Shown in pieces: positions 33,162 to 42,150 of a stretch of DNA of 64,000 nt (the first letter of the stretch is position 1; every line of letters begins with the position of its first letter). A program made the position numbers and the translations under genes. The stretch is taken from contig NZ_CP069396.1 of assembly GCF_016887565.1 (NCBI RefSeq), positions 8,662,001 through 8,726,000 on the forward strand, written 5' to 3'. Source of the DNA: Archangium violaceum (GTDB lineage: Bacteria; Myxococcota; Myxococcia; Myxococcales; Myxococcaceae). Below the pieces are notes generated by a model that saw only the letters and a program-made list of their open reading frames with translations, did no database searches and was not told the DNA's origin.

Positions 33162-33746
33162 ATGAGCGAGACATCCAGCAAGAAGCTGCCGAAGGCCCAG
33201 AGGCGCGACCAGTTGCTCGACATCGCGCAGACCCTCGTGCGCGAGGAGGGGACGGACGCGTTGACCCTCGGCTATCTCGCCGAGCGTGCCGGCGTCAGCA
33301 AGCCGGTGGCCTACGAGCATTTCAAGACGCGCTCCGGGCTGCTCATCGCGCTCTACGCGGAGATAGACGCCCGGCAGGTCAAGGTGCTGCAGGATGCGCT
33401 CGCGCGCACACGGCGCCGGCTGGAAGACGTCGCCCGTGTGGTGAGCCGCGCCTACATGAATTGCTACACGTCGGTCGGCCCGGAGTGGCATGCCATCTCG
33501 GCCGCGCTGAAGGGCGACGAGGAGATGGAGGCCTTCCAGCGGGAACTGATCGACAGCTACGTGGCCCTCTATTGCGAGGCGTTCGCGCCCTACACGAACC
33601 TGTCGAAGGAGGAGCTCCACCTGCGCTGCGTCGGAATCATCGGCGCGGCGGAGGCGATTTCGCGGGAGATGATTCGAGGCCGCGTCGAGGAAGCCAAGGC
33701 CGCCGCGACCCTGGCCGCGCTCATCATCCGCGGGCTCTCCACATAG
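33162..33746 (+). CDS. TetR/AcrR family transcriptional regulator
   Basis: A 194-residue protein from ATG 33162. The DNA-binding segment is AQRRDQLLDIAQTLVREEGT, then LTLGYLAERAGVSKPVAYEHFKTRSGLLIALY, a standard TetR helix-turn-helix with recognition helix around residues 43-54. The C-terminal ligand domain (SRAYMNCYTSVGPEWHAISA, LRCVGIIGAAEAISREMI) is generic. Being divergent from the dehydrogenase pair, with a palindrome between, it most likely represses that pair and itself. The upstream ribosome site is weak. Confidence 0.9.
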   Translation: MSETSSKKLPKAQRRDQLLDIAQTLVREEGTDALTLGYLAERAGVSKPVAYEHFKTRSGLLIALYAEIDARQVKVLQDALARTRRRLEDVARVVSRAYMNCYTSVGPEWHAISAALKGDEEMEAFQRELIDSYVALYCEAFAPYTNLSKEELHLRCVGIIGAAEAISREMIRGRVEEAKAAATLAALIIRGLST

Positions 33747-33942
33747 GCGCCGCGGAAGGCGCGGAAGGTCTCAACGGCCTCGGGCCGCGCTCGAGCTGCT
33801 CGGGCCGGGTATGCGGGTGCCCCTGTGATGGCGCTCACTCTCCGGGCGTTGGCGCCGTCACAGTCCCCCGGCGGCCTCCAGGGCAGAGTGCTTCGTGTCA
33901 GGGCGTGAACCCCACACGCGACGCCCTGGCATCGAGGCCGCC

Positions 33943-34950
33943 ATGTCCCGCATCACGAGCACCGAGGTCATCCTCCCCTCCTCCCTGTCCGCCGAGGCGC
34001 GGCACCAGCTCACCGACAGCCTCTACGCCGTCCACGCCCGGCTCTTCGAGTCGGAGGAGGAGCGCGAGGCGTGGGCCCCCCGCGACGGGCCCGAGGCGCT
34101 CTACTTCCTCGAGACCGCTACGGGCCATGCCGAGGGGCACGGGCTGTTGACGGTGGCGCCCATCACCCTGGAGAACGTGCTGAGCATGGCCCGCTCCCTG
34201 CTGAAGCGGCGGCTGCACCAGTCCATGGTGAGGCTGGCGGCCCGGGTGCTGGGTACGCGGCTCGGGGCGCGCCTGGGCCGCTCCCTGGTGGTCCACACGT
34301 TGCGCCACGTGCCGCTCTTCGCCCAGCTCGACGAGGCCACCCTGCGCGACCTGGCCGAGCACGCGGAGCTCCTCGTGCTGCCCGCGGGCAGGGAGGTCTT
34401 CCACGCGGGAAGTGCCAGTGACGAGCTGTACCTGCTGGAGACCGGCGTGGTCCATGTGCTGGCCCAGGGAGGGAAGCTCATGGAGGAGCTGGGCAGCGGC
34501 GCCGTGTTCGGGGAGCTGGCCCTGCTCACCCGCGAGCGCCGCTCGGCGACCGTCCGCACGGCGACGGCCTCGACGCTCATCCGTATTCCCCGCTCGGCGC
34601 TCCTGCCACTGCTCGAGGGGAATGACCGCCTGCGCGAGCGGATGTGGAAGACGCTCGCCGAGCGGCGCTTCGATGATGTGGTGCGGGGGCTGGAGGGCTA
34701 CGGGCACCTGGGGCGCGCGCGCCGGCTCTCCCTGCTGCGCTCCGGAGAGCATCGCGAGCTGAGGCCGCAGGAGTGGCAGAAGCTCGAGGCGGGCACCCAC
34801 CTGTTCGTGCTGTCGGGCGCGGTGGACTTCGAGCACGCGGGGCTCGTGGTGACCCAGCGGGACGCCACGCTCCTGGAGGTCGGCCAGCCGCTCCGTGTGA
34901 GGGCCCGGGAAGCCACGCGGCTCGTGCTCCTGAATCCGCGGGCCGCGTGA
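33943..34950 (+). CDS. Cyclic nucleotide-binding (CRP-like sensor) domain protein
   Basis: A 335-residue protein; I use ATG 33943 rather than a GTG 48 bases earlier. The N-terminal ~75 residues are of unknown type. Residues about 125-240 form a cNMP-binding domain: HVPLFAQLDEATLRDLAEHA, LPAGREVFHAGSASDELYLL, GSGAVFGELALLTRERRSAT, the last being the phosphate-binding cassette. No helix-turn-helix follows; the C-terminal ~90 residues hold a second short beta-rich segment (WQKLEAGTHLFVLSGAVDFE). It is therefore probably a nucleotide-responsive adaptor rather than a CRP transcription factor. The ligand is unknown. Confidence 0.82.
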   Translation: MSRITSTEVILPSSLSAEARHQLTDSLYAVHARLFESEEEREAWAPRDGPEALYFLETATGHAEGHGLLTVAPITLENVLSMARSLLKRRLHQSMVRLAARVLGTRLGARLGRSLVVHTLRHVPLFAQLDEATLRDLAEHAELLVLPAGREVFHAGSASDELYLLETGVVHVLAQGGKLMEELGSGAVFGELALLTRERRSATVRTATASTLIRIPRSALLPLLEGNDRLRERMWKTLAERRFDDVVRGLEGYGHLGRARRLSLLRSGEHRELRPQEWQKLEAGTHLFVLSGAVDFEHAGLVVTQRDATLLEVGQPLRVRAREATRLVLLNPRAA

Positions 34951-34961
34951 GGGTGTCATGC

Positions 34962-37487
34962 CTACCAGGTCCGGGCCCAGCGGAGCTGGCTCACCGCGCC
35001 GCCGCCGGCTTCGTAGTAGTCGAGCGTCACCTCGTGCTCCCCGTGGAGCAGGAAGAGATAGGCGCGGTACGTGGTGGGGGGTTGATTCCTCCAGGCATCG
35101 ATGAGCGGTGAGCCATCCACCCAGAGCCGCACCCCGTCGTCGGCGGTGGTGGTGAACCGGTAGAAACCCGCGGAGAAGCGGAAGCGTCCGGTCCAGCGCA
35201 CCGAGAAGTCGTCGGACGGAAGGCCGGTGCCGGGCGGCGAGTCCGTACCCCAGTCATTGTTGATGGGCGCGGGCTCGCAGCGGACGAGGGCGGGGGGGCC
35301 ATGGAGGTCTCGGTTGTTGAAGTACTCCGCGCGGAATTGCCCCTCCGGACAGGTGATGGGGGTCGGTGGGTTGAACGTCGCGGTGTACACGGCGTCCAGC
35401 TCGCCGGTCGTCACCAGGTGCTGCGGGTCGCCTCCATCCGACCAGGAGAAGAACGTGAGGTCTCCCTGCGGTGAAGGCGCGAAGATCGTGTGGCGTGTGC
35501 CGACGATCGCCATGTGGGTGAAGGGTGCCGTTCCGGCCGTGCCGTCGTACACCACCTGCAACCCGGGGGGCGAGGTGTCGAGCGTGAGTCGCACCGTCTG
35601 GGGATGGATGGCCACGCTCTTCGTGTCCGTCAGGCCATTGAGATCCGTGGCGGTGAGCCTGAGCTCGAGGAAGAACTCGTCGCCGTGGTCCGGGGCGACG
35701 AAGCTTCCACCCGCCCCCGTGCGCGAGAGGAGCGGGTGGACGTGACATCCCCCGTTGGGGCAGTGCTGCAGGACGATGTTCCACGCCAGGTTCGCGTCGG
35801 GAAGGGTTCCATCCTCGGGGTCCGTCCCCGACCCGGAGAAGGAGATGACATCCCCCACCTTGAACAGGAGCGAGGGAAGGGGTGCGTGGATGAGTGCGGT
35901 GGGGGCGTGATTGCCGACGCTGATGCCCACCACCGCCGAGCTGCTCCCTCCACGGCCATCCTCGACGGTCAGCCGCGCGGTGTAGGTGCCACTGGCGGAG
36001 TAGATGTGCAGTGGATCGCTCTCGCTCGAGGTGGGCGTGCCATCCCCGAAGTCCCAGGTGTAGCTCAGCGGGTCCCCCTCCGGGTCACTGGAGCCGGCAC
36101 TCGAGAAGCGCACGCTCAAGGGGGCGCTGCCGTTGTTCGGGGTCGCCGAGGCCACCGCGAGGGGAGGCGAGTTCGCTCCCGCGTAGCGGATGCGGCGCAG
36201 CTCTCCGCTGAAGATGGAGAGGTAATAGAGGTGGGTGTCCGGGCCGAACTTGATGTCGACGACCCCGGCGGTCTCGGTGGCGAAGTCGTTCACACTGACC
36301 AGGTTGTCCCCGGCATCCACCGTCAGGGCGTGCATCCAGTCCTGCGTGCAGTCTCCGAAGATGAAGGCATCCTGGAACGGAGCGGGCCAGGAAGTGCCGG
36401 AATGAAAGGCGCCTCCGATGCTGCACGCGGTGGTCTGGTGCAGCCAGACATGGAGCGGCATCTTCACGGCGGAGGGGCCGAGTGCATAGAGGGCCTGGCA
36501 TGCCGGCTTGGGCTCGTAGCCACTCTGACGTTCCGTGCCCTCGTAGCAGGGCCAGCCGAAGTTCGCTCCCGGGGTCGCGACGTCGATCTCCTCGTAGGTG
36601 TCCCAGCCGACGTCCCCCAGGTAGGGGACGCCGCTGCCCGGGCGCAGTCCGAACCGCAAGGCGTTGCGCAGGCCGAAGCTGAAGACCTTCGAGCGGTTGG
36701 CGGTGGCGTCTCCGTTCCAGAAGGGGTTCGTCGGCAGGCCGGCCCCGCCCGGTGTGATGTGGAGCAGCTTGCCCGCGAGCGAGTCGAGGTCCTGCGCCCT
36801 CAATGCGTCGTCGTCGACGTGGGTGAAGTGGGCGCCGTCCCCGAGGGTCACGAAGAGGCTGCCATCGGAGGCGAACTCGAGGTCACCCACGGAATGGGAA
36901 GGGCTGTCCGAGGGAATACAGTCGGTGCCCGGCGGGAAATCGTTGCAGGAGCGGCCCACGCTGGTTCCGAGGAGCACGGTCTCGCTATCCGGTGAAGCCG
37001 TGTCCCCCACGGCGGTATAGCGAACCATACGCCCTGTCTTGGGTCCATCGAAGTCACCCGGGTCGTTCTCGTAGGTGTAGAGCATGTAGACGAAACCATT
37101 GCGAGCGAAGTCCGGGTCGGCCGCCAGTCCGAGGAGCCCGCGATCGGCAAAGCCATTGACGCGGCTCCGGATGTCGAGGAAGGGCGTGCCCAGGAGGATC
37201 CCGTTCTTGTAGACCTTCACCACGCCTGCTTTCTCGGCGATGAGGATGCGGCCATCCGGGAGGGGGGCGAATGCCGTCGGGTCACTCAGGCCCGAGATGA
37301 GCACTTCCTGGGTGAAGCCCGCGGGCAGGGCTGACGGGACGGTTCCGGGAGCACCGGAGGCCCTGGGTCGGTCGCTGAACAGGAAGCCCTCGCGGCCTTC
37401 GGCGGCACCTGCTCCGGGCAGGTGCAACATCATGAACAGACAGACTGGACCCAGAACGTACGTGCGCCACGGATGGATGCTTCTCAC
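34962..37487 (-). CDS. Secreted PQQ-dependent sugar dehydrogenase-like protein with PKD and PA14 domains
   Basis: An 841-residue exported protein (signal LGPVCLFMMLHLPGAGAAEG). Residues about 55-430 form a six-bladed glucose/sorbosone dehydrogenase propeller: GLSDPTAFAPLPDGRILIAE, DRGLLGLAADPDFARNGFVY, HSVGDLEFASDGSLFVTLGD, FGLRNALRFGLRPGSG, GDVGWDTYEEIDVATPGANF. Then come a PKD domain (WDFGDGTPTSSESDPLHIY), a second Ig-like segment (about 535-640), and a C-terminal PA14-type module (FRAEYFNNRDLHGPPALVRC, FRFSAGFYRFTTTADDGVRL). The last two classes of module commonly bind carbohydrate or surfaces. Sugar oxidation outside the cell is inferred. It is convergent with the cyclic-nucleotide-binding gene, 11 bases apart. 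Confidence 0.88.
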   Translation of the reverse strand: MRSIHPWRTYVLGPVCLFMMLHLPGAGAAEGREGFLFSDRPRASGAPGTVPSALPAGFTQEVLISGLSDPTAFAPLPDGRILIAEKAGVVKVYKNGILLGTPFLDIRSRVNGFADRGLLGLAADPDFARNGFVYMLYTYENDPGDFDGPKTGRMVRYTAVGDTASPDSETVLLGTSVGRSCNDFPPGTDCIPSDSPSHSVGDLEFASDGSLFVTLGDGAHFTHVDDDALRAQDLDSLAGKLLHITPGGAGLPTNPFWNGDATANRSKVFSFGLRNALRFGLRPGSGVPYLGDVGWDTYEEIDVATPGANFGWPCYEGTERQSGYEPKPACQALYALGPSAVKMPLHVWLHQTTACSIGGAFHSGTSWPAPFQDAFIFGDCTQDWMHALTVDAGDNLVSVNDFATETAGVVDIKFGPDTHLYYLSIFSGELRRIRYAGANSPPLAVASATPNNGSAPLSVRFSSAGSSDPEGDPLSYTWDFGDGTPTSSESDPLHIYSASGTYTARLTVEDGRGGSSSAVVGISVGNHAPTALIHAPLPSLLFKVGDVISFSGSGTDPEDGTLPDANLAWNIVLQHCPNGGCHVHPLLSRTGAGGSFVAPDHGDEFFLELRLTATDLNGLTDTKSVAIHPQTVRLTLDTSPPGLQVVYDGTAGTAPFTHMAIVGTRHTIFAPSPQGDLTFFSWSDGGDPQHLVTTGELDAVYTATFNPPTPITCPEGQFRAEYFNNRDLHGPPALVRCEPAPINNDWGTDSPPGTGLPSDDFSVRWTGRFRFSAGFYRFTTTADDGVRLWVDGSPLIDAWRNQPPTTYRAYLFLLHGEHEVTLDYYEAGGGAVSQLRWARTW

Positions 37488-38101
37488 TGTGGAACCCTCT
37501 CCCCGGACTCCGCGTCAGGGCATTCGATGAGAGGAGCACAAGTAGGCGAGTCTCCGGTGGATGGCTCTCGTCCAGCGGTTCTTGTCATCTGTAGCGAATC
37601 CTGCAAATCCCCACCGGTCCCGTGAGGGCCGTGAGGGTGTCAAAGAGTGAGCTGTCTCATGTTCGGAGAGTGGCGGGGGAGTGAGGCGATCTCGTCATCG
37701 TCCCCTCTCCAGGCGACGCCCCCTGGAGCTGGGAGCCTCTTGCTCACATCCGAAAATGTCCCCGTCTAGCTGAATGGCTGAGGATGTCAGGAGTTGGTCA
37801 TGCGCACGAAGCAGCGGCGAGCCAGCCCCCGTGCCCTGCTCACCTGCGGGCAGCGGACACTACAACTGCCAGTGGTACACGCTGGGCGACGGGCGCACGG
37901 GCGGCACGCCGGTCTTGAGCTCCAACGGAGGTTGGTGGGCCTGGACCGAGGCGGCTCCCAACAACACGACGGGCTGGCCGCACCAGGAGCCACCATCGTC
38001 AGCAGTGGCACGGTCGACGGACCAGGACAAGAGCCCGCCAGCCATCGATATCGAACAACCGGTCTTCCTGCCCAAACCCAGGGCACTGCAAGGAGGGATG
38101 C
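37488..38101. other. 614-base region without a confident gene
   Basis: Open frames exist here (for example + strand 37774-38109, containing NGGWWAWTEAAPNNTTGW), but none has a good start, ribosome site or recognisable domain, and they overlap each other. The + strand frame may be a decayed gene. A strong AGGAGGGA ribosome site at 38091-38098 belongs to the next gene. Promoters for the dehydrogenase (-) and the coiled-coil gene (+) should lie here, but I cannot fix them. Confidence 0.4.
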
Positions 38102-39175
38102 ATGGCTGACAAGTACTTCATTCGCCAATCCATCGCGAGGCTGCAGGAGGAATTGCGGCTCATACAAGCTTCCGGCGGTGATGAGTCGGTGGACTGGAAG
38201 GCTCGACGTGATGCTCTGCTGGCCGAGATCGAGCAGATAGTCGACATGGCGCTGCCTCCGGACTCCCAGCTCGTCAAGCTCCTGAAAAACACCATCGCGG
38301 AGGCGCCAAGACCGGCATCAGCAGAGAAGTCGACCGTGCCCGATGCGACCTCCAGCGACTCGCACACGTTCAGCGTCGTAGCCCGGGTGCTGGAGGCGAC
38401 CCATCGCTTGAACGAAGCGCGCTTCGATGACGAGGCTATCGGCAGGCTGTCCGATGACATCAATTGGGTCTTGAGCCGCAAACTTCTAAAGCAGCCGGTG
38501 GTATTGGTATCGATAGCGATCCTGGTTGTGTCCTTCGGTTTCGCCGTCTTTGGAGCGCTCAGATTCAAGGACATGAAGTTCGACGTGATTCAGCAGATTC
38601 AAGAGCGAGGCGTTCAGGCGAAATCCGAAATTGACGAGAAGAGAAAGCAGGCCGAGCAGTCCTTCGTGCAGCTTCAGCAGCAGGAGCAGGCCACGGCCGG
38701 CAAGTTGAAGGATCTGGACAACGAGATTGACAAGCACGGTGACCGCATCACCAGCTTGTCGAAGAAAACCGCTGACGCCATCTATCAACAAGGCCAGTCC
38801 AAGTTGAACAGCCTCGACAAGGCAGTGAATGATGCGAAAGAAGAGATATCGAAAGCCGCCAACCAGCGCGCCACCGAAGTGAAGCAGCAAGTCACCCCTC
38901 AGTTCGATGAAATGCTGAAGGAGGACTTCGATAAGCTGCAAGAGCTCGACCGCAATCTGACGAAGCTGAACGAACGGGGGGTACTACTGGCCAGCTCATT
39001 TCGGTTGATGGACACGCCAGACAAAGACATCAGGCACAAGCTCGCCGCGGCGTTCAACACGACCGTGACCATGGTCCACGTCGTGTTGGTGGGGCTGCTG
39101 CTCCTGTTGATACTCAACGTGGTGCTGATCATCCGGAACTGGAATCCGCCCAGGCCTTTGTCAGACAAGGTCTGA
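38102..39175 (+). CDS. Two-TM coiled-coil membrane protein of unknown function
   Basis: A 357-residue protein from ATG 38102 with AGGAGGGA close upstream. Residues 1-125 are charged and soluble (SIARLQEELRLIQ, DWKARRDALLAEIEQIV). A transmembrane helix at about 132-153 (PVVLVSIAILVVSFGFAVFG) is followed by about 170 residues of coiled coil (EIDEKRKQAEQSFVQLQQQE, KLNSLDKAVNDAKEEISKAA) and a second helix near the C-terminus (about 326-347, HVVLVGLLLLLILNVVLII). Both ends would be on one side and the coiled coil on the other. The family is not recognised. The DNA has visibly more A and T in coding positions than its neighbours, which hints at transfer. Confidence 0.85.
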   Translation: MADKYFIRQSIARLQEELRLIQASGGDESVDWKARRDALLAEIEQIVDMALPPDSQLVKLLKNTIAEAPRPASAEKSTVPDATSSDSHTFSVVARVLEATHRLNEARFDDEAIGRLSDDINWVLSRKLLKQPVVLVSIAILVVSFGFAVFGALRFKDMKFDVIQQIQERGVQAKSEIDEKRKQAEQSFVQLQQQEQATAGKLKDLDNEIDKHGDRITSLSKKTADAIYQQGQSKLNSLDKAVNDAKEEISKAANQRATEVKQQVTPQFDEMLKEDFDKLQELDRNLTKLNERGVLLASSFRLMDTPDKDIRHKLAAAFNTTVTMVHVVLVGLLLLLILNVVLIIRNWNPPRPLSDKV

Positions 39176-39240
39176 AAGAGCGACCCGGAACAACGCGCGG
39201 CGAGAAGGAGCCCCCTGCATCCAGCACATGGACCCGGTGA

Positions 39241-39255
39241 GCGCCGCATCGGCGC
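39241..39255. terminator. Small hairpin between convergent genes
   Basis: GCGCCG and CGGCGC pair perfectly around a CAT loop, midway between the coiled-coil gene (+) and the TldD-like gene (-). No T run follows, so a terminator role is plausible but weakly supported. Confidence 0.35.
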
Positions 39256-39307
39256 CCACGCGGGCAAGACGTACCTGCGGCGGATTTGAAACCGTCTCCC
39301 CTTCCGC

Positions 39308-41035
39308 CTACTTCACCTCGCCGCTGGCGGTGCTGCTCGCCGCAGGGCTCATCAGGATGGGCGGCCGGTCCTTGCCCTCCACCGCCCGCTGCAATTCGAT
39401 CTCCTGCAGCAGCACCGCCGGCGCCACCGTCGACACCGGCACGTTCCCGCTCTCCGCTCCGCAGAAGCCGTTGAACACTCCCTGCTTGCGGCCCGTCGCC
39501 AGAATCCGGTTCATCGACGACAGCGGCGTGCCCACGATCTCCACCCCTCTCACCAGCGTCTCCTGCCCCGTCTTCACGTCCACCCGGTACACCATCCTCG
39601 GCATCCCCTTGAACGCCTGGTACCCGTAGCTCGACGTGTTCGTGTTCCCTCCCGTGATGTCCCGGATGATCAGCCCGTACGGCTTGCCCTGTCGCTTCGC
39701 CTCCGCGATCAGCTGCTTCTTCAGCTCCACGTCATCCACCTGCTTCGACGACTCGGCGATCAGGTTCGCCATCCGCGCCACCGGCTTGCGCGTCCCCTGG
39801 CTCCGCCCGTGTCCGTTCGACTGCAGGAAGCCGTCCACCGGACGCCTCGACACCAAGTAGCTCTTCAGCACCCCCTTCTCCACCAGCACCGTCCTCTGCC
39901 CCTTCACGCCCTCCTCGTCGTACTCGTAGAAGCCGTTGAGCGGCTCGCCTTGCAGCGTGCGAAGGGTCGGGTCATCCACGATGCTCAGGAACGTCGGCAG
40001 CACCTGCTTGCCCACCTGTCCGCGGAACGTCTTCCCCTCCCCTTCCCCATCCTGCCGGTCTCCCTCCAGCCGGTGCCCCAGCGTCTCGTGGAAGAGCACC
40101 CCCGCCGCCTCGGGCGCGAGGATCGCCGGTCCCGTGTACGGATCGATCGACGGCGCCTTGCGCAGCGCCGCCAGTTCCTCGATCACCTTGTTCGTCGCCT
40201 CGGCCAGCTTCTTCTCGTCCGGCAGCCCCGCCTCGGTGGGCGAGTAGTAGTTGCGCGAGTTGTCCAGCAGCTGCCCGTCCTCCGCCCGCGTCACCGCCAT
40301 CACGTGCAGCCCGTACATCGTCTGCTCGCTGATGATCCGCCCGCCCTCGCTCGACACGAAGACGCGCGTCACCTTGTCCGCCGTCACCCGCACCTCCGAG
40401 TCGAAGATGTCCGGGTGATTCTTGAACCTCGACGACACCTCGCGCGCCACGCGCACCCAGCGCTCGCGATTGAACGGGAAGGCCAGCGGCGGCTGCGTGT
40501 ACGTCGCCGGCTTCTCCTTCGAGAAGGACGGCGGCTGCTTCGGATCCTCCACCGCGTACACGTTCTCCGCCTTCTTCTTGAGGAAGCTGGAGAGCGCCGC
40601 CTTGTACTTCTCGTCCGTCACCAGCCACAGCGACGTGCGCAGCGCCAGGGGCGAGTCGTCGAGCGGGGCGTCCTTGTTGGTGATGTAGCTGGAGCCCTTG
40701 CCTCCTCCGAAGAAGTCGTACTCCTCGGGCCCCGAGTTGTCGAACTCGTACGTGCCCACCCGCACGTCCACGTACAGCTTGCGATCCCGGTACGTGTCAT
40801 CCAGGAAGACCGCCCCGTAGCGGGCGACGATGCCGTACTGATCCGTGTCCTTGAGCTGGTAGCTCATGAAGTACGGCGGCTCGTGGTTCTGCAGCTTGAG
40901 CTGCTGCTGGTTGCGCTGGAGCTCCTCCGCCATGGCGTCCATCAACACCACCCGCGTGTCCGGAGCGGGCGCGGCGGCGGTGAGCAGGGCGGATGCGGCG
41001 AGCAGCGGGAGGACTGGCCAGGTTCGTATTCTCAC
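39308..41035 (-). CDS. Exported TldD/PmbA family metalloprotease homologue
   Basis: A 575-residue protein with a signal-peptide N-terminus (TWPVLPLLAASALLTAAAPA). The zinc motif of TldD is intact: VLFHETLGHRLEGD (about residues 312-325). Other family motifs are SRRPVDGFLQSNGHGRSQGT, LIIRDITGGNTNTSSYGYQA and ATGRKQGVFNGFCGAESGNV, the last with the C-terminal Cys region. E. coli TldD pairs with TldE in the cytoplasm to cut unfolded peptides. Here no partner gene is adjacent and the protein appears to be exported, so it likely belongs to the stand-alone envelope branch seen in myxobacteria and relatives (inference). Confidence 0.9.
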   Translation of the reverse strand: MRIRTWPVLPLLAASALLTAAAPAPDTRVVLMDAMAEELQRNQQQLKLQNHEPPYFMSYQLKDTDQYGIVARYGAVFLDDTYRDRKLYVDVRVGTYEFDNSGPEEYDFFGGGKGSSYITNKDAPLDDSPLALRTSLWLVTDEKYKAALSSFLKKKAENVYAVEDPKQPPSFSKEKPATYTQPPLAFPFNRERWVRVAREVSSRFKNHPDIFDSEVRVTADKVTRVFVSSEGGRIISEQTMYGLHVMAVTRAEDGQLLDNSRNYYSPTEAGLPDEKKLAEATNKVIEELAALRKAPSIDPYTGPAILAPEAAGVLFHETLGHRLEGDRQDGEGEGKTFRGQVGKQVLPTFLSIVDDPTLRTLQGEPLNGFYEYDEEGVKGQRTVLVEKGVLKSYLVSRRPVDGFLQSNGHGRSQGTRKPVARMANLIAESSKQVDDVELKKQLIAEAKRQGKPYGLIIRDITGGNTNTSSYGYQAFKGMPRMVYRVDVKTGQETLVRGVEIVGTPLSSMNRILATGRKQGVFNGFCGAESGNVPVSTVAPAVLLQEIELQRAVEGKDRPPILMSPAASSTASGEVK

Positions 41036-41166
41036 GCCCCGACTCTACCCGAGCCCTCCCTCGCTCCCCATCGGGGAAAAAACGGAGCGTCTCTCCCGGA
41101 CAGCATGATGGGCACTCCTACCTGCCCGGGAAGCAAACGGCCGGGTTCTCCCCTTTGTCGGCCATT

Positions 41167-41201
41167 ACCCTCACCCCCCGCCCTCTCCCAGAGGGAGAGG
41201 G
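41167..41201. repeat. Dispersed intergenic repeat, copy 1
   Basis: An ACCCTCACC lead followed by a hairpin: CCCTCTCC (41181-41188), loop CAGAG, GGAGAGGG (41194-41201). A second copy is at 46861-46894. Here it lies upstream of the SDR gene, between divergent genes, so it is not a terminator at this site. Confidence 0.7.
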
Positions 41202-41276
41202 AGCATGCGCAACACGAGTATGTCCACGAACTTCTTGGACTCTCCCATTAGCATTCGCTCCTCTGAGGAGGCCGTC

Positions 41277-42053
41277 ATGGACAAGAAGGTCGTGGTCATC
41301 ACCGGGGCGAGCGCGGGCATCGGCGCCGCCCTGGCCGAGCAGGTGGGCAAGAAGGGCTGGCAGGTGGTTCTCGCCGCGCGGCGCGAGCCCGAGCTGCGTC
41401 AGGTGGCCGCGCGCTGCGGCACCGAGGCGCTTCCGGTCATCGCCGACGTGTCCCGGCGTGACGAGGTGAAGCGCGTTCTGGACGCGGCGCTCGGCCGCTT
41501 CGGGCACGTGGATGTCTGGGTGAACAACGCCGGGCGGGGCATCAGCAAGCGCGTCTCCGAGCTCACCGACGACGACTTCGACGAGATGATGCGCGTCAAC
41601 GTCAAGTCCGCCCTTTACGGCATCCAGGCCGTGCTTCCGCATTTCCAGTCGCGCGGGAGCGGGCACATCATCAACGTCTCGTCCATGCTGGGGCGGGTTC
41701 CCTATGTCCCCGAGCGCTCCGCCTACAACGCGGCCAAGCACGCGCTCAACGCGCTGACGGCCAACCTGCGCCAGGAGCTGAGCGAGCGCTACCCGGGCAT
41801 CCATGTGACTACGTTCCTGCCGGGCGTGGTGGCCACCGAGTTCGGCGTGAACGCGCTCGGAGGCGGCGTGGACTCGCGCAAGATTCCCGGCGCCCAGCCC
41901 GTCGAGGAGGTCGCCTCCGTCCTCGTGGGCGTCATGGAGCGGCCCCGTCCCGACGTGTACTCGCGGCCCGAGTACAAGCAGCAGGTCCTCGCCTACTACG
42001 CGTCCGAGGATCTGACCTTCGCCAGGCCCGGCGCGCCCAACGACAAGCGTTGA
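41277..42053 (+). CDS. Short-chain dehydrogenase/reductase (SDR)
   Basis: A 258-residue protein; ATG 41277 follows TGAGGAGG and opens directly with the cofactor motif KVVVITGASAGIGAALAEQV, so the 24 extra upstream residues are not used. Other SDR landmarks: DVSRRDEVKRVLDAALGRFG, VNNAGRG, IINVSSMLGRVPYVPERSAYNAAKHA (Ser, then Tyr-x3-Lys; shown in pieces), and FLPGVVATEF. It is a cytoplasmic NAD(P)H-dependent oxidoreductase of unknown substrate. It ends just before a long hairpin shared with the convergent nucleotide-sugar dehydrogenase gene. Confidence 0.92.
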   Translation: MDKKVVVITGASAGIGAALAEQVGKKGWQVVLAARREPELRQVAARCGTEALPVIADVSRRDEVKRVLDAALGRFGHVDVWVNNAGRGISKRVSELTDDDFDEMMRVNVKSALYGIQAVLPHFQSRGSGHIINVSSMLGRVPYVPERSAYNAAKHALNALTANLRQELSERYPGIHVTTFLPGVVATEFGVNALGGGVDSRKIPGAQPVEEVASVLVGVMERPRPDVYSRPEYKQQVLAYYASEDLTFARPGAPNDKR

Positions 42054-42060
42054 AAGAATA

Positions 42061-42110
42061 GAGGCCCCGCCCCGGCGTCCCCCCCTCCGTGGACGCCGCA
42101 GCGGGGCCTC
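42061..42110. terminator. Long bidirectional hairpin terminator
   Basis: GAGGCCCCGC (42061-42070) pairs with GCGGGGCCTC (42101-42110). Inside, CGGCGTCC (42073-42080) pairs with GGACGCCG (42091-42098), with a small two-base bulge on each side and a 10-base loop. The stem has 18 pairs and lies between convergent genes. Confidence 0.85.
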
Positions 42111-42150
42111 CTGCTTCACCGGACGGCAACCGGGCCGGCCGGTGTCAGCG

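Noticed and set aside
37774-38109. Open frame with NGGWWAWTEAAPNNTTGW as a possible small gene
   Set aside because: No ribosome site, no recognised family, competing frames on both strands. Reported only as part of the gene-free region.
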